Shown: piece after piece, positions 7,088-16,557 of the stretch
Layout: every line of letters starts with the position of its first letter
Numbering within the stretch: the stretch's first letter is position 1
Origin: Streptomyces sp. AA1529
GTDB taxonomy: Bacteria; Actinomycetota; Actinomycetes; Streptomycetales; Streptomycetaceae
Reading direction: 5' to 3'
DNA: 64,000 bases
NCBI RefSeq assembly: GCF_000280905.1
Contig: NZ_ALAP01000048.1
Span: 1 to 64,000 of the forward strand
Program-made: the position numbers and the translations under genes
Notes under the pieces: generated by a model
Databases searched by the model: none
What the model was told of the DNA's origin: nothing
Seen by the model: the letters and a program-made list of their open reading frames with translations, nothing else

Positions 7088-10000
7088 ACACGAGCTCGAC
7101 CTCGCGTTCGCGGGTCAGCATCGCCGCGAACGGGCCTCCCGCGTAGACCAGTTGCTCATAGGTGCCGCGTTCGACCACGCGGCCGTGGTCCAGCACGACG
7201 ATCTCGTCCACCGCGGCCAGCCCCTGGAGGCGGTGGGTGATCAGGACAGTCGTGCGGCCCTCCGTGGCAGCCAGCAGGTCGGCGGTCAGCGCGTCGGCCG
7301 TGGGCAGGTCCAGGTGCTCGGCGGGCTCGTCCAGCACGAGGACGGGGAAGTCGGCGAGGAGGGCCCGGGCCAGCGCGAGGCGTTGCCGCTGGCCGCCGGA
7401 GAGCTGGGCACCGTACTCGCCGACCAGGGTGTCCAGGCCGCGTGGGAGGGTCGCCACCCAGTCGTCCAGACGGGCGGCGGCGAGTGCCGCGTGCAGTTGG
7501 GGTTCGGTCGCGGACGGCTTGGCCAGCCGCAGGTTCTCCCGCAGCGAGCTGTCGAACAGGTGGGCGTCCTGGGCGCAGAGGCCGATCTGCCGTCGGACGG
7601 TGTCGGTTGCCGCGTCGAGCGCGGCGACGGCCGGGTCCGGGCCGAAGGTGTAGGTGCCCGCCTGTGGGTCCACGAAGCGGAGCAGCGCGTTGGCGAGGGT
7701 CGTCTTGCCGGAGCCCGAAGCGCCGACGACGGCCACCCGGCGGCCCGGTGTCAGTTCCAGATCGAATCCGGCGAGGGCCGGCGGCGCCCCGGTCAGGGTG
7801 TCCGGATAGCGGACGGTCAGTTCGCGGACGCGGAGGGGGAACGGGTCGGCGGGCAGCGGTTCGGGGTGTTCGGGTTCCTGGACCGGCGCGGGCGCGTCCA
7901 GTACCTCGTACACCCGCTCCGCCGAGCGCCGCACCCGCTGCCGGAACTGCACAGCCTGGGGAAGCGGCGTCACCACCTCGAACACGGCGAGCGGGGTGAG
8001 GACGACCGTGGCCAGGAGGAGCCCGTCCAGCCCACCGGCCGTGGTGGCGCGCGCACCCGCCCATGCCGCTGCCGTCACGGTCAGACCGGCGGCCAGGGTG
8101 CTCAGCCCGGATGCCAGCGCGGTGCCGGACGCCGAGCGCGCCGCGATCCCGGTCAGTTCCGTGTCCGCCTCGGTCACCTCGCCGCGGCGGGCCGCGAGCG
8201 CACCGGTGACCGGCAGTTCACCGGACGCGGTACCGGTGAGCAGGTCCAGCGTGCGGACCGCCAACCGGGCCCGCGCGGGGGCCAGTCGGCGCTCCGTACG
8301 CCGGGAGAGGGCCGCTGTGAGCGCGGGTACCGCGATGCCCGCCACCGCCAGGCCCACCGCGAGGGCCGCCCCGGCGGCGGGCAGCAGCCAGGCGGCGAAG
8401 ACGACCGCCGCCACGCTGACCGTTCCGGCGACGGTGGCCGGGAGCAGCCAGCGCAGGAAGTAGTCCTGGAGCGCGTCCACGTCCGAGACCAGGCGGGTGA
8501 GCAGGTCGCCGCGCGCCCGGTTCCGCAGGCCCGCCGGGGCCAGGCGCTCCAGTCGCCGGTAGACGGTGACGCGGAGCTCCGCGAGGACGCGCAGGGCGGC
8601 ATCGTGCGAGACGAGGCGTTCCGCGTAACGGAAGACGGCTCGGCCGATGCCGAATGCCCGGGTCGCGGTGACCGCCACCATGAGATAGAGGATCGGCGGC
8701 TGCTGGGCGGCGCGTGAGATCAGCCAGCCCGAGGTCGCCATCAGCCCTGTCGCCGCGGCCGCCGCGAGGGCGCCCAGGGCGAGGGCGAGGGCGAACTTGC
8801 GGTGCAGGCCGTGGGCCGCTTCGCGGACGCGGGTGAGGGGGTTTCGGATGGGGGCGGCGCCGACCGCCGGTGAGAGGCGGGCGTCGGTGGGGGTCTGCGG
8901 GCTGCCTCGGCCCTCTCCCGCTCTCGGGCCGGGCGCGTGCCCGCTGCCGCCCCGGACCGCGGGCAGCTCCGAGACGGTCGCGGCGGCCCGCAGCGTCGCC
9001 GCGTCGCCGGGCAGCTCGAACACCCGGTCCGCCGCTGCCGACAACGCCGGCCTGTGGGTCACCAGGACCACGGTCTTGCCCTTGGTCAGCCGTCGTACGG
9101 CGGCCAGTACGGCGGCTTCGGTCGCCCCGTCCAGCGCGGCCGTCGGCTCGTCCAGCAGCACCAGCGGGCGGTCGGCGAGAAAGGCGCGGGCGAGGGCGAC
9201 GCGGCGGCGCTGTCCTGCGGAGAGGCCCGTCCCCGACTCCCCCAGCTCCAGTGCCGGGTCGAGATCCGGCGCCCCGGCGTCGGCGAGCGCCCGGGCGACG
9301 GCTGCCGCACCGGCGTCGGGCCGTGCCAGACGGACGTTGTCCGCAACCGACCCGGCGAAGAGGTACGGGTGCTGGGGCACCCAGGCGATCTGCCGGTGCC
9401 AGGCGGCGAGGTTCAGCTCGGCGAGCGGCACGCCGCCCACCAGCACCCGGCCCTCGGTGGGAGGCGTGAAGCCCAGCAGCACCGACAGCAGGGTGGACTT
9501 GCCCCCTCCCGAGGGGCCGGTGAGGGCAACCGTCTCGCCGGGGTGCAGCACCAGGTCCGTCGGTGGCAGCGACCGCCCCGCGCGCCCCTCGTGCCGTACG
9601 GCGACCCCCTCCAGCGTCACGGCGGCACCGGAGACGTCCACGCGGGCCGTGCCGGAGGGCGGCATCGGCCGCTCCAGCACCTCGAAGACCGACTCCGCCG
9701 CCGCCAGTCCTTCGGCGGCTGCGTGGTAGTGGGTACCTACCTGGCGCAGCGGCAGGTAGGCCTCCGGGGCGAGGATCAGCACCATGAGCCCGGTGTGCAG
9801 GTCGAGGTCGCCGTGCACGAGGCGGGTGCCGATGCTGACGGCGACGAGCGCGACGGAGATCGTGGCCAGCAGTTCCAGTGCGAAGGAGGAGAGGAACGCC
9901 AGCCGCAGGGTGCGCAGGGTGGCGCGGCGGTAGTCGGCGGTGATGGTGCGGATGTTGTCGGCCTGGGCCTTGGCGCGGCCGAAGACCTTCAGGGTCGGCA

Positions 10001-10610
10001 GCCCGGCGACGACGTCGAGGAAGTGGCCGGAGAGCCGGGTGAGCAGCTTCCACTGGCGGTTCGTGCGCGACTGTGTGGCCCAGCCGATGAGCGCCATGAA
10101 GAGCGGGATGAGCGGCAGGGTGCCGACGATGAGCGCTGCCGAGATCCAGTCGGCGGTGCCGATGCGGGCCAGTACGGCGGCGGGCACCACGACGGCGAGG
10201 CCGAGTTGCGGCAGGTAGCGGGCGAAGTAGTCGTCGAGCGCGTCGACGCCGCGGGTGGCGAGCGTGGTCAGTTCGCCGGTGCGCTGCGTGGTGAGGTAGC
10301 CGGGCCCGAGCGCGGTGGCCCGCTCCAGCAGCCGCTGCCGCAGCTCGGACTTGACGGCGGCCCCGGACCGGTGCGCGGCCAGTTCGGTCAGCCAGGAGAC
10401 CAGGCCCCGGGCCAGGGAGACGGCGGCGAGCAGGAGCAGCGCGCCCTGTTCGAGGTTTCCGTTCCGGTAGGCGCCGACGACCACGTCCGCGAGCAGCACG
10501 GCCTGGGCGACGACGAGCCCGGCGCCGGCCAGCCCGAGGGCGACCGAGGCGGCGAGGAACAGCCGGGTGGCGCGGGCGTACCGCAGCAGCCGCGGATCGA
10601 CGGGCTTCAT
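7050..10610 (-). CDS. cydCD: Fused thiol-reductant ABC exporter CydD-CydC
   Basis: An 1186-residue protein joining two ABC exporter half-transporters, as in the fused CydCD of Streptomyces. Each half has a six-helix membrane domain and a nucleotide-binding domain. Walker A is GPSGGGKST near residue 368 and GASGSGKTT near 965. Signatures are LSAGQ near 463 and LSGGQ near 1068; Walker B regions are VLLDEPTAALD and LVLDEPAEHLD, the latter typical of CydC. CydDC exports glutathione/cysteine-type reductants needed for cytochrome bd assembly; in actinomycetes the physiological thiol may differ. It is the last gene of cydA-cydB-cydDC, 27 bp after cydB. Its 3' end overlaps the island lipoprotein. Confidence 0.95.
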   Translation of the reverse strand: MKPVDPRLLRYARATRLFLAASVALGLAGAGLVVAQAVLLADVVVGAYRNGNLEQGALLLLAAVSLARGLVSWLTELAAHRSGAAVKSELRQRLLERATALGPGYLTTQRTGELTTLATRGVDALDDYFARYLPQLGLAVVVPAAVLARIGTADWISAALIVGTLPLIPLFMALIGWATQSRTNRQWKLLTRLSGHFLDVVAGLPTLKVFGRAKAQADNIRTITADYRRATLRTLRLAFLSSFALELLATISVALVAVSIGTRLVHGDLDLHTGLMVLILAPEAYLPLRQVGTHYHAAAEGLAAAESVFEVLERPMPPSGTARVDVSGAAVTLEGVAVRHEGRAGRSLPPTDLVLHPGETVALTGPSGGGKSTLLSVLLGFTPPTEGRVLVGGVPLAELNLAAWHRQIAWVPQHPYLFAGSVADNVRLARPDAGAAAVARALADAGAPDLDPALELGESGTGLSAGQRRRVALARAFLADRPLVLLDEPTAALDGATEAAVLAAVRRLTKGKTVVLVTHRPALSAAADRVFELPGDAATLRAAATVSELPAVRGGSGHAPGPRAGEGRGSPQTPTDARLSPAVGAAPIRNPLTRVREAAHGLHRKFALALALGALAAAAATGLMATSGWLISRAAQQPPILYLMVAVTATRAFGIGRAVFRYAERLVSHDAALRVLAELRVTVYRRLERLAPAGLRNRARGDLLTRLVSDVDALQDYFLRWLLPATVAGTVSVAAVVFAAWLLPAAGAALAVGLAVAGIAVPALTAALSRRTERRLAPARARLAVRTLDLLTGTASGELPVTGALAARRGEVTEADTELTGIAARSASGTALASGLSTLAAGLTVTAAAWAGARATTAGGLDGLLLATVVLTPLAVFEVVTPLPQAVQFRQRVRRSAERVYEVLDAPAPVQEPEHPEPLPADPFPLRVRELTVRYPDTLTGAPPALAGFDLELTPGRRVAVVGASGSGKTTLANALLRFVDPQAGTYTFGPDPAVAALDAATDTVRRQIGLCAQDAHLFDSSLRENLRLAKPSATEPQLHAALAAARLDDWVATLPRGLDTLVGEYGAQLSGGQRQRLALARALLADFPVLVLDEPAEHLDLPTADALTADLLAATEGRTTVLITHRLQGLAAVDEIVVLDHGRVVERGTYEQLVYAGGPFAAMLTREREVELVSIGGPPRPGRGR

Positions 10611-10637
10611 CGTCGCTTCTCCTTCCCGTGGTGCGGT

Positions 10638-11645
10638 TCAGTGTCCGCCGGAGGGGGCGAGGTGCTGGGTTCCGATGCGCTTGCGGAACACCCAGTAGGT
10701 CCAGCCCTGGTAGAGCAGGACGACGGGGGTGGCCAGGGCCGCGCACCAGGTCATGATCTTCAGGGTGTACGGGGTGGAGGAGGCGTTGCTGACGGTCAGG
10801 CTCCACTGCTCGTTCAGCGTCGAGGGCATGACGTTCGGGAACAGGGACAGGAAGAGCATCGCCACCGCGGCGACGATCGCCAGCCCGGAGCAGGTGAAGG
10901 CCCAGCCCTCGCGGCCGGCGAGGTTGGTGGCGAGTGCGGCGACCAGTGCGGCGGCGGCCACCAGCAGGGCGGCCAGCGAGGCGGTGTCGCCCCGGTGGGC
11001 CTGGGTCCACAGCAGGAAGCCGAGTGCGAGCACGGCGGCGGTGGCGCCCGCGCCGGTCGCGGTGCGGCGGGCGCGGGTGCGGATGTCGCCGGCGGTCTTG
11101 AGCGCGGTGAAGACGGCCCCGTGGAAGGTGAAGAGGGTGAGGGTGACCAGGCCGCCCAGCAGCGCGTAGGGGTTGAGCAGGTCGGCCAGGTCGCCGACGT
11201 ACTCCATGTCCGCGTCGATCCGCACCCCGCGCACGATGTTGGCGAAGGCCACTCCCCACAGGAACGCGGTGATCAGGGAGGTCCAGAAGATGGCGTGCTC
11301 CCAGTTGCGCTGCCAGCGCTCCTCCTCCCGCTTGGCGCGGTACTCGAAGGCGACGCCGCGCACGATGAGGCAGAGCAGGATGATCAGCAGCGGCAGGTAG
11401 AAGCCGGAGAAGAGGGTGGCGTACCACTCGGGGAACGCGGCGAAGGTGGCGCCGCCCGCGGTGAGCAGCCACACCTCGTTGCCGTCCCAGACGGGCCCGA
11501 TGGTGTTGATCAGTACCCGCCGCTCGGCCCGGTTCCGGGCGAGCAGCTTGGTGAGGATGCCGACTCCGAAGTCGAAGCCCTCCAGGAAGAAGTAGCCGAT
11601 CCACAGGACGGCGATGAGGACGAACCAGACGTCGTGGAGTTCCAT
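10638..11645 (-). CDS. cydB: Cytochrome bd quinol oxidase subunit II
   Basis: A 335-residue membrane protein with the CydB start (HDVWFVLIAVLWIGYFFLEGFDFGVG) and GPVWDGNEVWL motif. Eight to nine hydrophobic helices cover the length. It pairs with CydA to form the high-affinity terminal oxidase in the cytoplasmic membrane. It lies 19 bp after cydA and 27 bp before cydDC in the same operon. Length and sequence are typical. Confidence 0.97.
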   Translation of the reverse strand: MELHDVWFVLIAVLWIGYFFLEGFDFGVGILTKLLARNRAERRVLINTIGPVWDGNEVWLLTAGGATFAAFPEWYATLFSGFYLPLLIILLCLIVRGVAFEYRAKREEERWQRNWEHAIFWTSLITAFLWGVAFANIVRGVRIDADMEYVGDLADLLNPYALLGGLVTLTLFTFHGAVFTALKTAGDIRTRARRTATGAGATAAVLALGFLLWTQAHRGDTASLAALLVAAAALVAALATNLAGREGWAFTCSGLAIVAAVAMLFLSLFPNVMPSTLNEQWSLTVSNASSTPYTLKIMTWCAALATPVVLLYQGWTYWVFRKRIGTQHLAPSGGH

Positions 11646-11664
11646 TGCGCAGCGCCCCTGTCTG

Positions 11665-13206
11665 TCAGTACGAGAAGGCCATGGGCCGGTCGTCGGAGTC
11701 GGAGTCGGCGTCGGCGCCGCCGCTGCCGCCGCCGATCCGGGTGGGCGGGTTGAGGTCGGCCTCGGTCAGCTCGGGCGGCCCGGCCTTGACGTACTTGACC
11801 AGCAGCCGGACCTCGATGACGGCCAGCAGCGCGTACAGCGCGGTGAAGGAGATCAGCGAGATGAGGACCTCGCCCTGGGAGACGCTGGGGGAGACGGCGG
11901 CGGAGGTGGGCAGCACGCCGTAGACGACCCAGGGCTGGCGGCCGGTCTCGGTGAAGATCCAGCCCCAGGCGTTGGCGATCAGCGGGAAGCCGAGGGTGAG
12001 GACGGACAGCCGCCAGTACCAGGTGCCCAACCGGGTGCCCAGTTCGCGGTCCTTGGTCAGGGCGAGCCGCGGCACCTCGTCCTCGCCGGTGCGCAGCCGC
12101 TCGGCCAGCCAGAACCGGCGCCGGGTGAGGTAGAGGCCGGCGGCGCCGAGGGCGAGCGAGGACATCCCGAAGCCGATCATCCAGCGGAAGGACCAGTAGG
12201 CGACGGGGATGTTGGGCCGGTAGTCGTCCAGCCCGGTGCTGTCCTTGAACTTCTCCCTGAGCTGCGCGTTGGTGTCGTTGATCCCGGGGACGGCCTCGTA
12301 GAAGTTGTCGTGTGCGAGGAAGGAGAGGACGCCGGGGATCTCGATGGCGACCTTGTTGTGCCCCTTCTCGACGTCGCCGTAGGAGAAGACGGAGAAGGGT
12401 GCCGGCGCCTGGGTCTCCCACAGCGCCTCGGCGGAGGCCATCTTCATCGGCTGCTGCTCGTACATGATCTTGCCGAGCCGGTCGCCGCTGACGGCGGTCA
12501 GCAGTCCGGCGGCCACCAGGGTGACCAGGCCGAGCCGCAGGGAGCTGCGCATCACGGCGATGTGCCGCTTGCGCAGCAGGTGGTAGGCGGCGATACCGAC
12601 CATGAAGGCCGCGCCGGTGAGGAAGGCCGCGGTCATGGTGTGGAAGAACTGCGCGAGCGCGGTGTTCTGGAACAGGATGCCGAAGAAGTCGGTCATCTCC
12701 GCGCGGCCGTTCTGCTCGTTGATCCGGTAGCCGACCGGGTGCTGCATCCAGGAGTTCGCGGCCAGGATGAAGTACGCGGAGGCGATGGTGCCGAGGGCGA
12801 CCAGCCAGATCGTCGCCAGGTGCAGTTTCTTCGGGAGCTTGTCGCGGCCGAAGATCCACAGTCCGATGAAGGTGGACTCCATGAAGAACGCGATCAGTGC
12901 CTCGAAGGCCAGCGGTGCGCCGAAGATGTCGCCGACGAAGCGGGAGTAGGCGGACCAGTTCATCCCGAACTGGAACTCCTGGACGATGCCGGTGACCACG
13001 CCCATGGCGATGTTGATCAGGAAGAGCTTGCCCCAGAAGCGGGTCGCCTTGAGGTACTTCTCCTTGTTCGTGCGCACCCACGCGGTCTGGAGCACCGCCG
13101 TGAAGGTGGCCAGCGAGATGGTGAGGGGCACGAAGAGGAAGTGGTAGACGGTCGTGATGCCGAACTGCCAGCGCGCCAGTGTCTCCGGCGCCAACGCAAG
13201 GTCCAC
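11665..13206 (-). CDS. cydA: Cytochrome bd quinol oxidase subunit I
   Basis: A 513-residue haem-bearing subunit. The N-terminus ARWQFGITTVYHFLFVPLT carries the conserved early His, and GRQPWVVYG is the CydA signature near residue 420. The Q-loop between helices 6 and 7 is of the short type common in Gram-positives. The start is GTG 13206 with AAGGAG at 13215-13220; the frame is open much further upstream but that region holds the Rex-like operator. First gene of the cyd operon, presumably induced when oxygen is low and NADH high. Confidence 0.95.
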   Translation of the reverse strand: MDLALAPETLARWQFGITTVYHFLFVPLTISLATFTAVLQTAWVRTNKEKYLKATRFWGKLFLINIAMGVVTGIVQEFQFGMNWSAYSRFVGDIFGAPLAFEALIAFFMESTFIGLWIFGRDKLPKKLHLATIWLVALGTIASAYFILAANSWMQHPVGYRINEQNGRAEMTDFFGILFQNTALAQFFHTMTAAFLTGAAFMVGIAAYHLLRKRHIAVMRSSLRLGLVTLVAAGLLTAVSGDRLGKIMYEQQPMKMASAEALWETQAPAPFSVFSYGDVEKGHNKVAIEIPGVLSFLAHDNFYEAVPGINDTNAQLREKFKDSTGLDDYRPNIPVAYWSFRWMIGFGMSSLALGAAGLYLTRRRFWLAERLRTGEDEVPRLALTKDRELGTRLGTWYWRLSVLTLGFPLIANAWGWIFTETGRQPWVVYGVLPTSAAVSPSVSQGEVLISLISFTALYALLAVIEVRLLVKYVKAGPPELTEADLNPPTRIGGGSGGADADSDSDDRPMAFSY

Positions 13207-13240
13207 GTTGCTCTCTCCTTCAGGCACGCGCCTGAGCGCA

Positions 13241-13260
13241 TTCGTGAATGCGTTCACATT
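13241..13260 (-). promoter_or_regulatory. Rex (NADH sensor) operator of the cyd operon
   Basis: GTGAATGCGTTCAC at 13244-13257 matches the Rex operator core (TGTGAA-N4-TTCACA), with one deviation at the left end (C instead of T before GTGAA). It lies 35-54 bp upstream of the cydA start. Rex is known to repress cydABCD in Streptomyces; a site here is therefore expected. Confidence 0.75.
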
Positions 13261-13389
13261 CACAAGGCCAGCGTACGACGGCCCCATTCCGGACATGTCA
13301 CCGGGCCCCCCACTCGCCGTGAAGGCATGCCCAAAACGAGGCCGGGCGGGCCCCGCACCTCGGGAACCCGCCCGGCCACCGCCGCCGGC

Positions 13390-13414
13390 CACCGCTCCGC
13401 ACGGCGGAGCGGTG
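13390..13414. terminator. Hairpin terminator after hisC
   Basis: CACCGCTCCG (13390-13399) pairs perfectly with CGGAGCGGTG (13405-13414) around a 5-nt loop, 13 bp past the hisC stop. A U-run is absent, as usual in Streptomyces. Confidence 0.6.
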
Positions 13415-13426
13415 CCCGGCGACCGG

Positions 13427-14533
13427 CTACACCTCTTTCCGGAAAGCCGCCGCGACCTGCAGGAAGATGGCGTTGGCCGCGGGCTCCCCGAGGGAGACCC
13501 GCACCCCCTCGCCGGGGAACGGGCGCACGGTGACCCCGGCCTCCTCGGCGCGCTCCGCGAACTCGGCGGTCCGCTCCCCCAGCCGCAGCCAGACGAAGTT
13601 CGCCTGCGACTCCGGCACCGTCCAGCCCTGCGCACGCAGCTCGGCCAGCACATGTGTGCGCTCTTTCACAAGCGCCTCCACCCGCTCCAGCAGCGCCTCC
13701 TCGCTGCGCAGCGAGGCGATCGCCGCCTCCTGTGCGAGCTGGCTCACCCCGAACGGCACCGCGGTCTTGCGCAGCGCGGCGGCCACCGGCTCGTGCGCCA
13801 CCGCGAAGCCCACCCGCAGCCCGGCCAGGCCGTAGGCCTTGGAGAACGTCCGCAGCACGCACACGTTCGGCCGGTCGCGGTACAGCTCCAGTCCGTCGAC
13901 CACCCGCTCGTCGCGGACGAACTCGCGGTACGCCTCGTCCAGCACCACCAGCACGTCGCCGGGCACCCGGTCCAGGAAGCGCTCCAGGTCGGCGCGGGGG
14001 ATGGCGGCGCCCGTGGGATTGTTCGGGTTGCAGACGAAGATCAGGCGGGTGCGCTCCGTGATCGCGTCCGCCATCGCGTCCAGGTCGTGCGCCTCCCGCT
14101 CCGCGCCCCCGGTCAGCGGCACCCGGACCGAGGTCGCGCCGGAGATCTGGGTGATGATCGGGTACGCCTCGAAGGAGCGCCAGGCGTAGATCACCTCGTC
14201 GCCGGGGCCGGCCGTCGTCTGGAGGAGCTGCTGGGCCACACCGACCGAACCGGTTCCGGTGGCCAGGTGCGCGGCGGGCACCGCGAACCGCTCGGCCAGC
14301 TCCGCGTACAGCTCCGTGCAGGCCATGTCGGGGTAGCGGTTGACGGAGGCGGCCGCCGCGGAGACCGACTCCAGCACCCCGGGCAGCGGCGGGTAGGGGT
14401 TCTCGTTCGACGACAGCTTGTAGGAGACGGGACCACCGGCGGCGGCCGGGCGCCCCGGCTTGTAGCTGGGGATGCCCTCCAGCGCCTCCCGCAGCCGGGG
14501 GCCTCCCGGGCTCCGCTCGCTCATGTCACTCAC
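13427..14533 (-). CDS. hisC: Histidinol-phosphate aminotransferase (HisC-like)
   Basis: A 368-residue fold-type I PLP aminotransferase. It shows [11 protein letters not shown], the NPNNPTG loop, DEAYREF and the PLP-lysine region [14 protein letters not shown], all typical of HisC. It would transfer the amino group from glutamate to imidazole-acetol phosphate, or to an aromatic keto acid. It is not in a his operon, so it may be a second HisC or an aromatic aminotransferase. Start GTG 14533 with GGAGGAG a few bases upstream; an in-frame ATG at 14584 lacks such a site. Confidence 0.85.
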   Translation of the reverse strand: MSDMSERSPGGPRLREALEGIPSYKPGRPAAAGGPVSYKLSSNENPYPPLPGVLESVSAAAASVNRYPDMACTELYAELAERFAVPAAHLATGTGSVGVAQQLLQTTAGPGDEVIYAWRSFEAYPIITQISGATSVRVPLTGGAEREAHDLDAMADAITERTRLIFVCNPNNPTGAAIPRADLERFLDRVPGDVLVVLDEAYREFVRDERVVDGLELYRDRPNVCVLRTFSKAYGLAGLRVGFAVAHEPVAAALRKTAVPFGVSQLAQEAAIASLRSEEALLERVEALVKERTHVLAELRAQGWTVPESQANFVWLRLGERTAEFAERAEEAGVTVRPFPGEGVRVSLGEPAANAIFLQVAAAFRKEV

Positions 14534-14783
14534 CGCTGCTCCTCCTCCGTCGTCACCCTCGGCTCCGCCGGCGCGCTGCGCCAATACTCCTCACCTTAAG
14601 AGGATTCACCCGCACGGCGTAGCTCCCCAGGTGATCCCGTCCCCGACCGGTTCGCTCGCGGGAAGCTCCGGGACGGCTGGGGGCGCTCGAAGTTGTCGCA
14701 CTCCCCCCTACACGCCTGCGTGCGCCGGAAAACGCGCGCGCTGGTGGCGAGCGCGGTAGCGCGCGTCACTCGTGAAGGTGAGT

Positions 14784-14798
14784 TGAGAGTGGCTCTCA
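14784..14798. promoter_or_regulatory. Perfect 15-bp palindrome in hisC/LacI spacer, Fur-box-like
   Basis: TGAGAG (14784-14789), TGG, CTCTCA (14793-14798). It resembles Fur-family boxes of the TGAGAAT-N-ATTCTCA form, matching 11 of 14 defined positions. It sits 251 bp upstream of the hisC start and 179 bp upstream of the LacI start. Target gene and regulator are not established. Confidence 0.35.
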
Positions 14799-14976
14799 TC
14801 CCCGCCCACGCCCTGGAACAGCGCGCTTTCGGCGGCCGGGCACGCCCCGGAGCCGCCCGTTCCGAGCTGGGGTTTCCCCACTCGCCGGGGAAAGGGGCGG
14901 GCAACAGCGCCCCGCCTCGGCACCGCTCGGCGACCGCCCCACCGGCTGCCCTGTCCGGGCCTAACATCGGCTCGCC

Positions 14977-16152
14977 ATGACAGCAGCAGAGAAGCATCAG
15001 GCGGGCCGGACACCGGCCGCAGCGCCCCTGCCCGGGGCCGGGAGGTGCCCTCCCCCACGCGGCGGGGCCCGGTCGAAGGGACGGGCGGGCATCAGAGATG
15101 TCGCCGCCGCAGCCGGTGTCTCCATCACGACTGTCTCCGACGCCCTCAACGGCAAGGGCCGCCTCCCGGACGCGACGCGCAGCCACGTCCGCGAGGTCGC
15201 AGAGCGGCTGGGCTACCGCCCGTCGGCCGCCGCACGCACGCTGCGCACGGGCAAGTCGGGGCTGATCGGCCTGACGGTGACGACATACGGCGAAGAACCG
15301 TTCACCTTCACGGAGTTCGCCTACTTCGCCGAGATGGCCCGGGCCGCCACCTCGGCCGCGCTGGCCCGCGGCTACGCACTGGTGATCCTGCCCGCACCGG
15401 CCCGGCGCGGGCCCGCGGAGGCGGGTGCCCCGGACGTCTGGTCCAACGTCGCGCTGGACGGGACCGTCGTCGTGGACCCCTCGGCGCAGGACCCGATCGT
15501 CAGCGAGCTGCTCCGCTCCGGACTGCCCGTCGTCTCCGACGGCCGCCCCAGCGACTCCCTCCCGGTGACCACCTGGGTGGACAACGACCACGAGGCGGCC
15601 GTCCGGGACATCCTCGACCACCTCGCCGAATCCGGCGCCCGCCGCATCGGGCTGCTGACCGGCACCAGCACCGACACCTACACCCGGCTGTCGACCACCG
15701 CGTACCTGGACTGGTGCGAGCGGGTCGGCCAGGAACCGGTCTACGAGCGCTACCCCGCGCACGACCCGTGCGCCGGAGCCGTCGCCGCCGACCGGCTGCT
15801 CGCCAGACCGGACCGCCCCGACGCGGTGTACGGACTCTTCGACCCGAACGGCACCGACCTGCTGGCCGCGGCCCGCCGCTACGGACTGCGGGTACCGGAG
15901 GACCTGCTGCTGGTGTGCTGCAGCGAGTCCCCCGCCTACGCCACCACGGCGCCCTCCGTCACCACCCTGTCCCTGAAGCCCCGGCGGATCGGCAACACCG
16001 TCGTCCAGCTGCTGATCGACGCCATCGAGGGCCTCGCTCCGGCCCGCCCCGTCCAACGGGTGATGCCGACCGAGCTGATCGTCCGCGCATCCTCCCGGCG
16101 CGGCAGCGCCCGCACGACGGTCAGCGCCCCCCGTACGCCCGCGGCCGACTGA
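14977..16152 (+). CDS. LacI family transcriptional regulator
   Basis: A 391-residue regulator with a ~35-residue disordered leader. The HTH is IRDVAAAAGVSITTVSDALNGKG, with the hinge region (ERLGYRPSAAARTLRTGKSG), then a periplasmic-binding-like sugar-sensing domain (DGTVVVDPSAQDP, DGRPSD, WVDNDHEAAV). The first HTH helix and the TTVSDALN recognition helix are intact. Divergent from hisC; no sugar genes adjoin, so the target is unclear. Confidence 0.9.
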   Translation: MTAAEKHQAGRTPAAAPLPGAGRCPPPRGGARSKGRAGIRDVAAAAGVSITTVSDALNGKGRLPDATRSHVREVAERLGYRPSAAARTLRTGKSGLIGLTVTTYGEEPFTFTEFAYFAEMARAATSAALARGYALVILPAPARRGPAEAGAPDVWSNVALDGTVVVDPSAQDPIVSELLRSGLPVVSDGRPSDSLPVTTWVDNDHEAAVRDILDHLAESGARRIGLLTGTSTDTYTRLSTTAYLDWCERVGQEPVYERYPAHDPCAGAVAADRLLARPDRPDAVYGLFDPNGTDLLAAARRYGLRVPEDLLLVCCSESPAYATTAPSVTTLSLKPRRIGNTVVQLLIDAIEGLAPARPVQRVMPTELIVRASSRRGSARTTVSAPRTPAAD

Positions 16153-16159
16153 GCACGCT

Positions 16160-16198
16160 CCGGCCGTTCGGACCCCGGCGCGGAAGCCGAACGGCCGG
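16160..16198. terminator. Hairpin terminator after the LacI gene
   Basis: CCGGCCGTTCGG (16160-16171) pairs with CCGAACGGCCGG (16187-16198), a perfect 12-bp stem, starting 8 bp after the stop codon. Confidence 0.65.
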
Positions 16199-16557
16199 GG
16201 TACGGGGCCCGGTACGCCCCGGGACGCGGAGCGTTGTGCGGCCCGGCGGGGCCGCGCGGCGCGGCCGGGCGGGTCTCCGGGGGGATCCGGTGACGGATTT
16301 CGTAGGGTACGACAGCGGAGAATTCAGGAGGAATTCCCCCTCGGCCCGGCCACCTCGTCAAATGCGCGCCCCCAGGTGCGTCACAAGCCGCGACCAGCGT
16401 TCCTATGATTGGGTGCACCCGGCCGAAGCCGGGGGAGGACGACACCGGGACCGGCTCCCGGCCTGGGGCGAAACCCCGGCCGACAGACCAGCGGATGGGG
16501 CCCACGGAAGGGGGAGGTCCTGCGGTGCACGGCGGCGGCGCGATGGTGGAGGGGTCG
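16199..16557. other. Spacer upstream of the metallophosphoesterase
   Basis: About 360 bp without a supported gene. AGGAGGA at 16327-16333 is followed by an ATG at 16361, but the peptide has no recognisable features. The segment probably holds the phosphoesterase promoter. Confidence 0.4.

Larger units (their letters stand above)
5452..7134 (+). repeat. Tandem duplication, 870-bp offset, of effector tail + lipoprotein + cyd 3' end
   Basis: The segment 5452-6264 matches 6322-7134 at a constant 870-bp offset. The tails match 29 of 54 residues (DFL at 5452 versus 6322 to the shared ending). The lipoproteins are both 203 residues. The sequence after lipoprotein 1 (6218-6264) matches 41 of 47 bases of 7088-7134, which is the coding 3' end of cydDC. 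The last 123 bases of the two lipoprotein genes differ at only three positions, while the central parts are much more diverged. Confidence 0.85.

Noticed and set aside
8218-11604. Minus-strand 1128-codon open frame across cydDC and cydB
   Set aside because: Out of frame with both recognised genes, Arg/Pro/Gly-rich nonsense composition, typical GC-driven shadow.
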